Positions 7,893 through 15,830 of a stretch of 64,000 nt of DNA are shown piece after piece. Source of the stretch: an uncultured Mucilaginibacter sp. (GTDB lineage: Bacteria; Bacteroidota; Bacteroidia; Sphingobacteriales; Sphingobacteriaceae). Location of the stretch: NCBI RefSeq assembly GCF_913773635.1, contig NZ_CAJYGQ010000010.1, forward strand, positions 124,001 through 188,000, written 5' to 3'. The notes beneath the pieces are model-generated. The model had not been told where the DNA came from. It worked only from the letters and a program-made list of their open reading frames with translations, and ran no database searches. Numbering within the stretch: position 1 is the first letter of the stretch; every line of letters starts with the position of its first letter. The position numbers and the translations under genes are program-made.

Positions 7893-10800
7893 ATGAGGCT
7901 ATTGAATGTTTTGAGATGCGCGTTTATAATAAGCAGCTTTTATTTTTTGATTTTTAGCGCCATTGCGCAACAAAAGCCGGTTATAAATTACCTCGGTATT
8001 GAAAACGGCCTGTCAAACAGTGCGGTACGCAGCATATTTCAAGATCATAATGGTTTCATGTGGTTTGGAACCTATGATGGTTTAAATCGTTACGACGGTT
8101 ATGAATTTAAAGTTTTCAGAAGCCGCGCCGGAGATACAAGCACATTAATACATAACTGGGTTAATACCATTGCAGAAGATGCACAGTATCACCTTTGGAT
8201 TGGTACGCAGCAAGGTTTAAGTATTTATAATCCCGCATCAGGGAGGTTTGGTACTGCGAAGTATATTGATGGGGAAACTTTAGCGTCGGTTACAGGCAAT
8301 ATAAAAGAGATTAAAGCCGATGCCTTGGGCAACGTATTCGTTTCTGCCGAGCATAAGGGACTTGTTTTGTTTTCAAACAATGGCAAAGATCCTGGGCGCT
8401 TAATTAAGTTGCCATCCACAACCAGGTACAACATCTCATCGCTAACTATAGGGAGTGACCATAAGCTGTGGCTTATTATTGAAAATTTGGGTCTTTGTAC
8501 CTTTGACATCAAAAAGCAAAAACTCACGTTAGTAAACGCAAGCATACGTTCGGCCTACTGCATGCTGTTTGATGGTAAGTTACTTTGGATTGCAAATTCT
8601 GGCGGATTAAGCCGTTTCAACACAAGCATTAATAAAGTTGAACAGCAATACCATGTTGGCGCTGGTCAGCTAACTTCCCAACGCTTCACCGCAATTATAA
8701 AGAGCGGACCTAACGAGTTGTGGGTGTCAACAGATGGTGGAGGCATCAACATTTTAAACACGCAAACGGCTCGTTTCACTTATCTTACCAGTGGTAATGG
8801 CTCGCACTCGTTAACCAGTAACGCCGTTGCCGCTTTATACTGCGATAAAGAGATGCGTAAGTGGATTGGGACGTTACGGGGCGGTATTAATATTCTCGAC
8901 CCGCACATCGCAAATTTCAAAAACGTTTCAAATATCCCATCCCAATCAAACAGCCTGGTTAACAATTTTGTGCTGTCGCTACTTGAGGAAACACCTCAAA
9001 GGTTATGGGTTGGAACTGATGGTGGTGGATTGAGCATATGGGACCGATCCTCTAACCATTTTAACAATTACACGCATAATGCAAATGATGAAAGCTCTTT
9101 ACCTGGTAACTTTATAACAAGTATTAAAAAAGATGTTAACGGCAACATATGGGTAGCGTCTTATGATGGCGGAATTGGCAAGTACCTAAGCAGCACCGGC
9201 CGCTTTCAAAAATATTATGGTACTAACCCGCAAAACAAGCGCTCTTCAACCTTTTGGCTATTGGAGAGCGACAAGCAGGGCCGACTATGGGCGGGTTCGA
9301 TACAAAACGGATTGTACCTTTTTAACGCTCAAGCAAACCGGTTTGATTTATACGATGAAAGCCTGCGCGATTTGCTGGTTTTAAAAGCTGACAAAGCGGG
9401 GCAGTACTGGGCAGGAGACTGGACGGATTTGATAAAAGTTGATTTACTGAATAAAGAGTATGAGCGTTATAAAATAGGTAAACCTGTGCGCTCCATTTTT
9501 GAAGACGGTAAAGGTAATTTATGGGTAGGAACTGAGGCAGGTTTGATTCAGTTTGACAGGAAAAATAAACAAATTGTAAAAAAATATACGACTGATGATG
9601 GCTTGGGAAATAATCATGTGCTAAACATTCAGGAGGATAAGAATGGAAATCTTTGGATAAGTACTTATAACGGGTTGTCGAGCTTCGACATCAAAAAGCA
9701 AAAATTTAGTACTTATTCGCAGGCTGATGGTTTGCCAACAAATGAATTTAATTTTAATGCCTCTTTAGCGCTGAGCTCAGGGGAGCTTGCTTTTGGGAGT
9801 ATAAAAGGGTTATCAGTTTTCCATCCGGAAAATATATCCCAAACCCGTTCTGATCCTAATATTGTACTCGCGGGGTTGAAGGTAAATAATCAGCCTATTG
9901 CACAATCGCCTCAGTATATAACCAAGCGCACCAGTAACGAAGCAACAGAATTAAAAGTACCTTATGACAAGGCTATATTTACCTTTGATTTTACTGCAAT
10001 TGATTATCCTTATGCCGAACGTATTAATTACAGGTATAAAATGGAAGGCTGGGACCGTGGCTGGATAAACGCCGGAAACGTGCGCAGTGCCACCTATACA
10101 AACTTAGCTCCTGGTACATACACCTTTAAAGTTAACTGTACCAACCGCGACGGGCGTTGGGTACAAAAGCAAGTCTCCATTCATTTGATTGTTTTACCGC
10201 CTTGGTACCTAACCTGGTGGGCGTATTTGTTATATGCTGCAGTTTTTGCATCGTTGGTTTACATATTTATTTCGTACCGTATAAAGCAAACGCGGTTAAA
10301 GTATGAAGTTAAGCTTGCCGTGGCCGATGCTAAGAAACAAAAGATATTACAGGAAAAAGAGCGGGAAATTAACGAAAAGCGGTTGGAGTTTTTTACCAGT
10401 ATATCGCATGAGTTTCGCACCCCAATATCATTGATTATAAATCCAATTCGTGATATGCTGCGGCTTGATGCTAATGATAAGGGTTTAAACATTGTTTACC
10501 GTAACGCCAGACGCTTACTCAGCTTGGTTGATCAGTTATTGCTTTTCCGTAAGGCTGATTCAGGTACTGTACAATTAAGGGTTGCACCTGTAAACATTTA
10601 TCGTTTATGTCATGAGGTATTTTTGTGCTTTAAGCAACAAGCAAAATCTGCAGGGTTACAATATGAGTTTTTGGCCAGCGAAGACAACGAGTTAATGATC
10701 TACGCGGATAGTGAAAAGCTGGAGATCATATTATTCAACCTTATATCAAATGCCATTAAATTTACACCGCCTGCCGGAAATGTATCAATAGGCATTTTTG

Positions 10801-11972
10801 AGAATACTGAAGGCGTAGAAGTAAAGGTTTCTGATACGGGCTGCGGTATTCCTGAAAGGGAAGGTGAACGCTTGTTCGAGAAGTATTACCAGTCACGTAC
10901 TGACGGGCGCCCCGTGAAAGCAGGTTTTGGTATTGGATTGTACCTCGCCAGGCAATTTGCCGATGAACATCATGGTAACCTGACATATACAAGTAAAATT
11001 GACCAGGGCACTACTTTTACGCTTTCCTTACTCAAAGGCAAAAATCATTTTGCTCCTGAACTCATAGTAACACCACACCAACAAGAAGCCACATTCATAA
11101 ATGAATTAGTAGGGGAGGAGTTGATAGTGGAAGCTGAATCTCAGGCCGGAGAGGAATTTAAGGCTGAAAACATTTTTACAGACCGTAAAGCTATACTCAC
11201 AATTGACGATGATGCCGAGATACGAAGTTATATAAAGTCGGTATTTAGTCCACAGTATATTGTTTATGAGGCTGCAAGCGGCGAGGAAGCTATGGTTATG
11301 GTGAAAGATAAATTGCCAGACCTTGTACTTTGCGACGTGATGATGTCTGGTATGACAGGTATTGAGTGGTGTGACTGGTTGCGACAAGACGTAGCCCTCA
11401 GTTACATACCTGTAATTTTATTAACGGCGAGTTCATCATCAGAAAATAAATTGAAGGGTTTGGATTGTGGTGCTGATGATTACATAAGCAAGCCATTTGA
11501 AAAAGAGCTACTGTTAGCCCGTGTAGCCAATTTGTTAAATACACGTAATAATCTGCGCAGCTATTTTTATAATGAAGTTACCCTGCAATCAAATAATATT
11601 GCTATATCAGAAGAGTACAAAGACTTTTTACAGAAGTGCATAACTATAGTTGAAAAGCACATTACTAACCCTAACTTCAGCATCAAAGTACTTGCATCTG
11701 AAATAGGGATGAGCCATTCGAACCTGTATCGTAAAGTGAAGTCAATGTCTGGCTATACTATCAATGGTTTTATACGGCTTATAAAGCTGCGTAAGGCGGC
11801 AGAATTGCTTATCAATACCGAATATAATATCAATGAGGTAGCCTTTGAAACAGGCTTTAATAACGCTAAATACTTTAGGCTGCAGTTTGTCAAGCTGTTT
11901 GAAATGACACCGTCAGACTTTGCAAAGCGTAATCGTAAAGTATTTAAAAAGAAGGTTAAGGTAAATCTTTAA
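7893..11972 (+). CDS. hybrid two-component system regulator (HTCS)
   Basis: 1,359 residues from the ATG at 7893; a TTG two codons earlier is less likely. Domain order: signal peptide (1-25); two-component-propeller repeats of the periplasmic sensor to about 660 (recurring W-FGT-GGL and LWVGT-GGLI units); Y_Y_Y domain (about 690-760); one membrane helix (about 770-790); HisKA with phospho-acceptor His839 in SISHEFRTP; HATPase (NLISNAIKF, DTGCGIP, GFGIGLYLA); receiver domain with Asp1148 in LVLCDVMMSG; C-terminal AraC-type HTH (about 1255-1355). All key residues are intact. HTCS proteins sense oligosaccharides in the periplasm and activate the adjacent polysaccharide utilisation operons. Its place between the lyase gene and the GH/SusCD operons makes it the prime candidate for activating them through the shared promoter element. 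Confidence 0.97.
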   Translation: MRLLNVLRCAFIISSFYFLIFSAIAQQKPVINYLGIENGLSNSAVRSIFQDHNGFMWFGTYDGLNRYDGYEFKVFRSRAGDTSTLIHNWVNTIAEDAQYHLWIGTQQGLSIYNPASGRFGTAKYIDGETLASVTGNIKEIKADALGNVFVSAEHKGLVLFSNNGKDPGRLIKLPSTTRYNISSLTIGSDHKLWLIIENLGLCTFDIKKQKLTLVNASIRSAYCMLFDGKLLWIANSGGLSRFNTSINKVEQQYHVGAGQLTSQRFTAIIKSGPNELWVSTDGGGINILNTQTARFTYLTSGNGSHSLTSNAVAALYCDKEMRKWIGTLRGGINILDPHIANFKNVSNIPSQSNSLVNNFVLSLLEETPQRLWVGTDGGGLSIWDRSSNHFNNYTHNANDESSLPGNFITSIKKDVNGNIWVASYDGGIGKYLSSTGRFQKYYGTNPQNKRSSTFWLLESDKQGRLWAGSIQNGLYLFNAQANRFDLYDESLRDLLVLKADKAGQYWAGDWTDLIKVDLLNKEYERYKIGKPVRSIFEDGKGNLWVGTEAGLIQFDRKNKQIVKKYTTDDGLGNNHVLNIQEDKNGNLWISTYNGLSSFDIKKQKFSTYSQADGLPTNEFNFNASLALSSGELAFGSIKGLSVFHPENISQTRSDPNIVLAGLKVNNQPIAQSPQYITKRTSNEATELKVPYDKAIFTFDFTAIDYPYAERINYRYKMEGWDRGWINAGNVRSATYTNLAPGTYTFKVNCTNRDGRWVQKQVSIHLIVLPPWYLTWWAYLLYAAVFASLVYIFISYRIKQTRLKYEVKLAVADAKKQKILQEKEREINEKRLEFFTSISHEFRTPISLIINPIRDMLRLDANDKGLNIVYRNARRLLSLVDQLLLFRKADSGTVQLRVAPVNIYRLCHEVFLCFKQQAKSAGLQYEFLASEDNELMIYADSEKLEIILFNLISNAIKFTPPAGNVSIGIFENTEGVEVKVSDTGCGIPEREGERLFEKYYQSRTDGRPVKAGFGIGLYLARQFADEHHGNLTYTSKIDQGTTFTLSLLKGKNHFAPELIVTPHQQEATFINELVGEELIVEAESQAGEEFKAENIFTDRKAILTIDDDAEIRSYIKSVFSPQYIVYEAASGEEAMVMVKDKLPDLVLCDVMMSGMTGIEWCDWLRQDVALSYIPVILLTASSSSENKLKGLDCGADDYISKPFEKELLLARVANLLNTRNNLRSYFYNEVTLQSNNIAISEEYKDFLQKCITIVEKHITNPNFSIKVLASEIGMSHSNLYRKVKSMSGYTINGFIRLIKLRKAAELLINTEYNINEVAFETGFNNAKYFRLQFVKLFEMTPSDFAKRNRKVFKKKVKVNL

Positions 11973-11992
11973 AAGATTGTACAGAAATGTAA

Positions 11993-12020
11993 AAGCCCCT
12001 TGTTTACTAACAAGGGGCTT
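11993..12020. terminator. bidirectional hairpin terminator
   Basis: Perfect 10-base stem AAGCCCCTTG / CAAGGGGCTT with an 8-base loop, between the convergent ends of the HTCS gene (11972) and the GH105 gene (12049). The T-tract is weak on both sides, so its strength is uncertain. Confidence 0.7.
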
Positions 12021-12048
12021 AATTGTGTAAGTGATAGGTTGTGTAAGA

Positions 12049-13167
12049 TTATTTAGTGTTGTATTTATATATCTCGCTTCCGCTTAGTAAAAAGGCACCC
12101 ACGCCATATACTTCGGTGCTGCTTGCATCAACCTTATCTGGGCTGGCACCAATTGGTTGAACGTATCCCAGCATTCCGTTTTCATGAACAGATGATGTAA
12201 GTGCAGTCCAAGCCTTTTCAACAGCAGGCCAATACGCCTTTTTGTTAAGCAAGCCATGGTTAACACCCCAGGCCAAAGCATAGCAATAAAAACCTGTACC
12301 ACTCATTTCTTTAATTGGAAAGCTTGCAGGATCAAGTAACGAGGCGTGCCAGCTTCCATCGGGCTGTTGTAGTGATACAATACGGCCGGCCATGTCTTTA
12401 TAAAGCTTCTCAAGTTTTTTACGGTCAGGGTGTTTAGCAGGTGTGCCCTCCAGCAAGCGTACCAAACCGGCCATAACCCAGCCGTTTCCCCTCGACCAAA
12501 ATACTTTCTGTCCGTTCTGTTCCTTTTTATTCAAATAAGTTTCATCACGGAAGTACAGCTTCTCAGTAGGATCATATAGAAACTCAGTAGTTTTCCACCA
12601 CAGTTTTATAGCGGTATTGGTGTATTTTTGATCTCCCGTAGCTAATGTAAGGTAGCTTAGCGCAGGCGGACCCATAAATAACGCATCGCACCAGGCCCAC
12701 TCGCGCATGGCAATGTTGTTTTTCCAGTTAAGGGGCTCGGTATGAGGTTGAGCAGCAATACTATCAGCAAGAGCCCTGAAAGGTGTAATCATTTTAGGCT
12801 CTTTATAGCGCAAGTATAATTGTGAATATGTTTGAGCGACGCAATAGTCATCGGCATAAAACCGCCGTTTGCCGGTGTTCCACTTGTTATCCTCCCCAAT
12901 TTTTATCAAAACATCCAGATATTTTTCGTTACTCGGTAAGTTTCCTAGCGCAAATATGCCGGTATAGCAAGCGCCCAAAGTCCAGTCAACTTTTGGATAT
13001 TTATAGCCGTCAGTGTTCCATTTATTAATTTGCCAATCGGCAACGCGCTGCATATCTTTAACTACCTGTTCGGCCTTGATCTTTCCAGAGGCGGTTTTTT
13101 GCGAAAAGGCCTGCAAACCTGTAACGGTGAATAATGTTAGAATAAGTCCCGTTTTTGAAAATTTCAT
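12049..13167 (-). CDS. GH105/GH88-type unsaturated uronyl hydrolase
   Basis: 372 residues with signal peptide (cleavage near AFS-QKT). It is a member of the six-hairpin YteR/UnGH105 family (PF07470). The catalytic aspartate is Asp161 in EWAWCDALFMGPP, the family hallmark; WSRGNGWVMAGL and GTGFYCYALAWG complete the toroid core. The length is usual for the family. These enzymes hydrate the 4,5-unsaturated uronic acid produced by polysaccharide lyases and release it from the oligosaccharide. It is last in the GH43-GH16-GH105 operon (34 bases after GH16). The lyase gene at 6590 could provide its substrate. Whether it prefers galacturonyl-rhamnose or glucuronyl ends cannot be told. Confidence 0.93.
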   Translation of the reverse strand: MKFSKTGLILTLFTVTGLQAFSQKTASGKIKAEQVVKDMQRVADWQINKWNTDGYKYPKVDWTLGACYTGIFALGNLPSNEKYLDVLIKIGEDNKWNTGKRRFYADDYCVAQTYSQLYLRYKEPKMITPFRALADSIAAQPHTEPLNWKNNIAMREWAWCDALFMGPPALSYLTLATGDQKYTNTAIKLWWKTTEFLYDPTEKLYFRDETYLNKKEQNGQKVFWSRGNGWVMAGLVRLLEGTPAKHPDRKKLEKLYKDMAGRIVSLQQPDGSWHASLLDPASFPIKEMSGTGFYCYALAWGVNHGLLNKKAYWPAVEKAWTALTSSVHENGMLGYVQPIGASPDKVDASSTEVYGVGAFLLSGSEIYKYNTK

Positions 13168-13201
13168 GTAGGTGTATTAATTTAAGTTTATAATTAACTT
13201 C

Positions 13202-14050
13202 TTACTTCGATTTTTGATAAACCCTTACGTAGTCTACCTCAAAGCGTTTTGGAAATGTTGTGTTTGAAGGATCTCCGCCCTGCTGGCCACCAATTGCTAA
13301 ATTCAAAAGCATGTAATGCGGTTGCCTAAAAGGGTTGACACCTGTACCGTCCTTATTAACCATCTTGTCAATATCAACGTTGAGCATCAGCATATCATCA
13401 ACATATAAGGCAATGGTTTTCTCATCCCAGTCCATTCTCCAAATATGGAAGCGGGATGCCCATGTTTTACCTCCCAGTGAATCAATATTGCGGGTTTGGC
13501 TGGCCCATTCATCTTTGTTGTTTTCGCCTAAACAAACCATATTAGCCAGCAACTTTTTACGGTAAAACTCCATAATGTCAATTTCGCCTGTGGCGGGCCA
13601 GCGGCCTTTATTGCCAAGCGTCCACCATGCGGGCCACATGCCGTTGCTAATGTCAATTTTACCACGCATTACAAAGCGGCCGTATTGCCATGATTGTTTG
13701 CGGCGTGTTTTTATGCTTGATGAGGTGTAGTAAGCTTTCTCCCTGTTTTTGCGCCACTCATTACTACCCGGTGTATAGTTGGGGTTAGTTTTCGTTTCGC
13801 GTCTTGCCTCAATTATAAGCAAACCATTTTCGCACCAGGTATTTTCTGGCTGATACCATTGGGCCTCTTCATTACGTTCAAAACCCCGCTCATAACTCCA
13901 GTTGCTGCTATCGGGTGCTCCCTTGTAATTAAATTCATCGGCCCAAACTAATTTGTATCCACCGAGCGTGTCTGATTTAACAGTTTGCGCTCTCGAATGC
14001 GATACGCCGTAAAAAGCTGCAAATAAAACAGATATAATGTATTTAAGCAT
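13202..14050 (-). CDS. GH16 endo-glycanase (laminarinase/galactanase-like)
   Basis: 282 residues with signal peptide (cleavage near SRA-QTV). The GH16 jelly roll shows YKLVWADEFNYKG, the substrate-cleft tryptophans NGMWPAWWTLG and the catalytic motif GEIDIMEF, with Glu156 as nucleophile, Asp158 as helper and Glu161 as acid/base. The extra Met in the E-I-D-I-M-E spacing marks the beta-bulge type found in laminarinases and endo-beta-1,3-galactanases. Start and stop overlap with the upstream GH43 gene by one base (TAATG), which suggests translational coupling. It is the main endo-acting hydrolase I can find in the region. The GH43 partner favours a beta-1,3-galactan or arabinogalactan backbone; the GH3 enzymes would favour glucan. 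Confidence 0.93.
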   Translation of the reverse strand: MLKYIISVLFAAFYGVSHSRAQTVKSDTLGGYKLVWADEFNYKGAPDSSNWSYERGFERNEEAQWYQPENTWCENGLLIIEARRETKTNPNYTPGSNEWRKNREKAYYTSSSIKTRRKQSWQYGRFVMRGKIDISNGMWPAWWTLGNKGRWPATGEIDIMEFYRKKLLANMVCLGENNKDEWASQTRNIDSLGGKTWASRFHIWRMDWDEKTIALYVDDMLMLNVDIDKMVNKDGTGVNPFRQPHYMLLNLAIGGQQGGDPSNTTFPKRFEVDYVRVYQKSK

Positions 14051-15216
14051 TACTTACTCTTATCGTTTGATTGGTTTTGTGCGGCTTGTTTATCAAAGTA
14101 ATCAAGGCTCCACTCATCAAGCCATTTAATTTCAATATCGTTGCCTTTAAATGTGATAGGCAACCATAAATGACGACCATCTATAGCATTTTTAGGCATC
14201 CATTTATCGGCCATGAAGATAAAAGCATTTTTCTTACCTTCAACAGGCAAAACATGCGTGCTTTGACCGCCAAAAGTCTTCTGTGCCCCGGCACCCACAC
14301 ATGGATTACCTTCATACTTCCACGGACCCCATATTGAATTGGCCGAGAACCAACGAGCCGGGTTAGGAGCCCAACCTGTACAACCCGAACCTATCATATA
14401 ATATCGGCCATTATTTTTAAACAGGGCAGGAGCTTCAGTTTGCTGTCCTATATAAATGCGTACAAACTTGCCGGTATGTGCTGTAAAGTCGTCACTTAGT
14501 TCGGCCAAATGCAAAGTGTTGTTTTCTTCAGATGAGAAGATGTGATAAGCCTTTCCATCGTCATCTACAAAAACGGTCATGTCACGAGCCATTTGTCCGC
14601 CAGGAAAATCGCGCATAAAAATACTGTCACTTCTGTTAGCCGGATTCAGTTTATTAATCTGCGCAGACTGTAACGTTCCTGCAGGATAGTAAGGCATATA
14701 ACCTGCATTTGGGCGGTAGCTGCGTACAAACTTAAACGGGCCGGTAACCCTATCAGCAATGGCAACACCGGTACGGGCAGCCTCATAACCTTTGCCAAGC
14801 AGCTCAAGATGGAACCACATTACATACTTTTTGGTTTTAGGATTGTAAACCACTTTCGGGCGTTCCAAAATGCAGCCTTTAGCAATATCGCTGGTTTTGT
14901 CGTCAGATACTTTAAGTGCTGTTCCTTCGTCTTTCCAATTGTACAGATCTTTTGAAGAGTATGCATGTACCCCTACGTGGGCAACATTGCCGGCATCTCC
15001 CTCTATTTTATGTTCTCCAAACCAATAATAGGTTCCGTTTTGATAAAGTACTCCGCCACCATGCACGTTTATATGAGTACCCTTATTATCGGGCCATATG
15101 GCTCCGGGCTTAAAAGTGTTTGTTTGTGCGTAAGAACTTTTTATACTGCCCAGGAGCAGGCCTGCTGTAAGTAAAATGAAAATAGATTGTTGTTTTGTCC
15201 TTTTAGATAGGTTCAT
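14050..15216 (-). CDS. GH43-family enzyme, exo-beta-1,3-galactanase-like (subfamily 24/34 type)
   Basis: 388 residues with signal peptide (cleavage near SYA-QTN). Five-bladed propeller with GTHINVHGGGVLYQNGTYYWFGE in the first blade, CILERPKV (Glu118), QTEAPALFK (Glu261, expected general acid) and FGGQSTHVLPV (Gln318). The usual GH43 base aspartate is replaced in the first blade by the HGGG stretch. In the exo-beta-1,3-galactanase subfamily a glutamine is thought to take over the base role; Gln318 is the likely counterpart here (inference). First gene of the GH43-GH16-GH105 operon, with a copy of the shared promoter element 25-75 bases upstream. The subfamily is my recognition, not a computed assignment. 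Confidence 0.85.
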   Translation of the reverse strand: MNLSKRTKQQSIFILLTAGLLLGSIKSSYAQTNTFKPGAIWPDNKGTHINVHGGGVLYQNGTYYWFGEHKIEGDAGNVAHVGVHAYSSKDLYNWKDEGTALKVSDDKTSDIAKGCILERPKVVYNPKTKKYVMWFHLELLGKGYEAARTGVAIADRVTGPFKFVRSYRPNAGYMPYYPAGTLQSAQINKLNPANRSDSIFMRDFPGGQMARDMTVFVDDDGKAYHIFSSEENNTLHLAELSDDFTAHTGKFVRIYIGQQTEAPALFKNNGRYYMIGSGCTGWAPNPARWFSANSIWGPWKYEGNPCVGAGAQKTFGGQSTHVLPVEGKKNAFIFMADKWMPKNAIDGRHLWLPITFKGNDIEIKWLDEWSLDYFDKQAAQNQSNDKSK

Positions 15217-15239
15217 AAAAACAGATTAATTTGAGAGCA

Positions 15240-15289
15240 GCAATTTGTCATCATTAAGCCAATTGCAGGGGGGGTAAATCCATCATATA
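15240..15289 (-). promoter_or_regulatory. promoter element of the GH43-GH16-GH105 operon (third copy)
   Basis: Read on the minus strand: TATATGATGGATTTA followed by seven C, then a spacer and TGACAAATTGC. The distance from the first base of GATTTA (15280) to the first base of TGACAAAT (15250) is 30, identical to the two susC copies. The 15-base core TATATGATGGATTTA matches TAAATGGTTGATTTA of those copies at 12 positions. The GGGG arm is CCCC here. The -7-like box ends 24 bases before the GH43 start codon. Confidence 0.55.
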
Positions 15290-15502
15290 AGTGCTAAAAT
15301 TTGAGCAAGTATTAAAACTGCGCTGATAACCAATACTGCATCATCATTAACTAAAATTTCATTTGGTAATATGCTGTTGCCTGTTTTAAGTTCGCGGGCT
15401 GACGTGTAATAGCTTTCAATAGAATGCAAGTTGAAGCGACATGCAGTTGGGGAGTGATAACGTTATAAAGGCGTTAAAAAAAAGCGTTTTTGTATGGTTT
15501 GA

Positions 15503-15610
15503 CGAAAAAGTACCCCCTAAATGGTTGATTTATGGGGCTACTAATGAGCAATTACTTGACAAATTTGCTTCACCAATTAATCATTTAAAACCAAACAACC
15601 TTTAATTATG
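15503..15610 (+). promoter_or_regulatory. shared promoter/leader element, copy 1 (before first susC operon)
   Basis: The first 37 bases (15503-15539) are identical to 36419-36455, and 15560-15575 is identical to 36476-36491; the whole ~109 bases align with one gap. Parts: dyad CCCCCTAAAT (15513-15522)-N5-ATTTATGGGG (15528-15537), 9 of 10 arms paired; -7-like CAAATTTG (15560-15567, one mismatch to TANNTTTG) with no -33 box; conserved tail CCAAACAACC; ends at the ATG of a short ORF. The dyad centre would sit near -48 from a start at about 15573, where an AraC-type activator would touch polymerase. Confidence 0.7.
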
Positions 15611-15691
15611 GTAAAATCTTTACATCGAACTCTCAGGGATACGAGTCCTTGCTTATCCCGCACATTTCTTTTTAAGCCTGATGCTTCGTAA
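15608..15691 (+). CDS. short leader ORF (27 codons) before first susC
   Basis: ATG at the exact end of the conserved promoter element, 27 codons, stop TAA at 15689. The peptide is basic and begins MVKSLHRTLRDTSP. The equivalent ATG in the second element also opens a short ORF, although the two peptides do not resemble each other beyond being basic and His/Arg/Lys-rich. It could be a leader peptide that couples translation to leader RNA folding, or chance. No protein evidence. Confidence 0.3.
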   Translation: MVKSLHRTLRDTSPCLSRTFLFKPDAS

Positions 15692-15710
15692 AGCACATAA
15701 TGAGGCTTAA
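15672..15710 (+). ncRNA. structured leader RNA segment before first susC
   Basis: Nested inverted repeats: outer TTAAGCCT (15672-15679) with AGGCTTAA (15703-15710), perfect 8 bases; inner GCTT (15683-15686) with AAGC (15691-15694). The leader ORF stop codon (15689-15691) lies in the inner hairpin. Further downstream are GGTAAA/TTTACC and TGCGC/GCGCA hairpins. No T-run follows, so it is not an intrinsic terminator. Confidence 0.4.
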
Positions 15711-15830
15711 CGGTTAGGTAAAGCAAAATTATTTACCGCTGCTGCGCTTACTAAACGTACCGCAGCAAACCTGAGTTGCGCGTAGCGCAGCCGGTTACTC
15801 TATTAACCAATTTAAACTTATGATAAGAAA

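Noticed and set aside
15268..15274. Seven-G tract in the GH43 promoter as a phase-variation switch
   Set aside because: Seven bases is short for slippage, and the tract is part of an element whose 30-base spacing matches the other copies exactly. No evidence of length change can be seen in one sequence.
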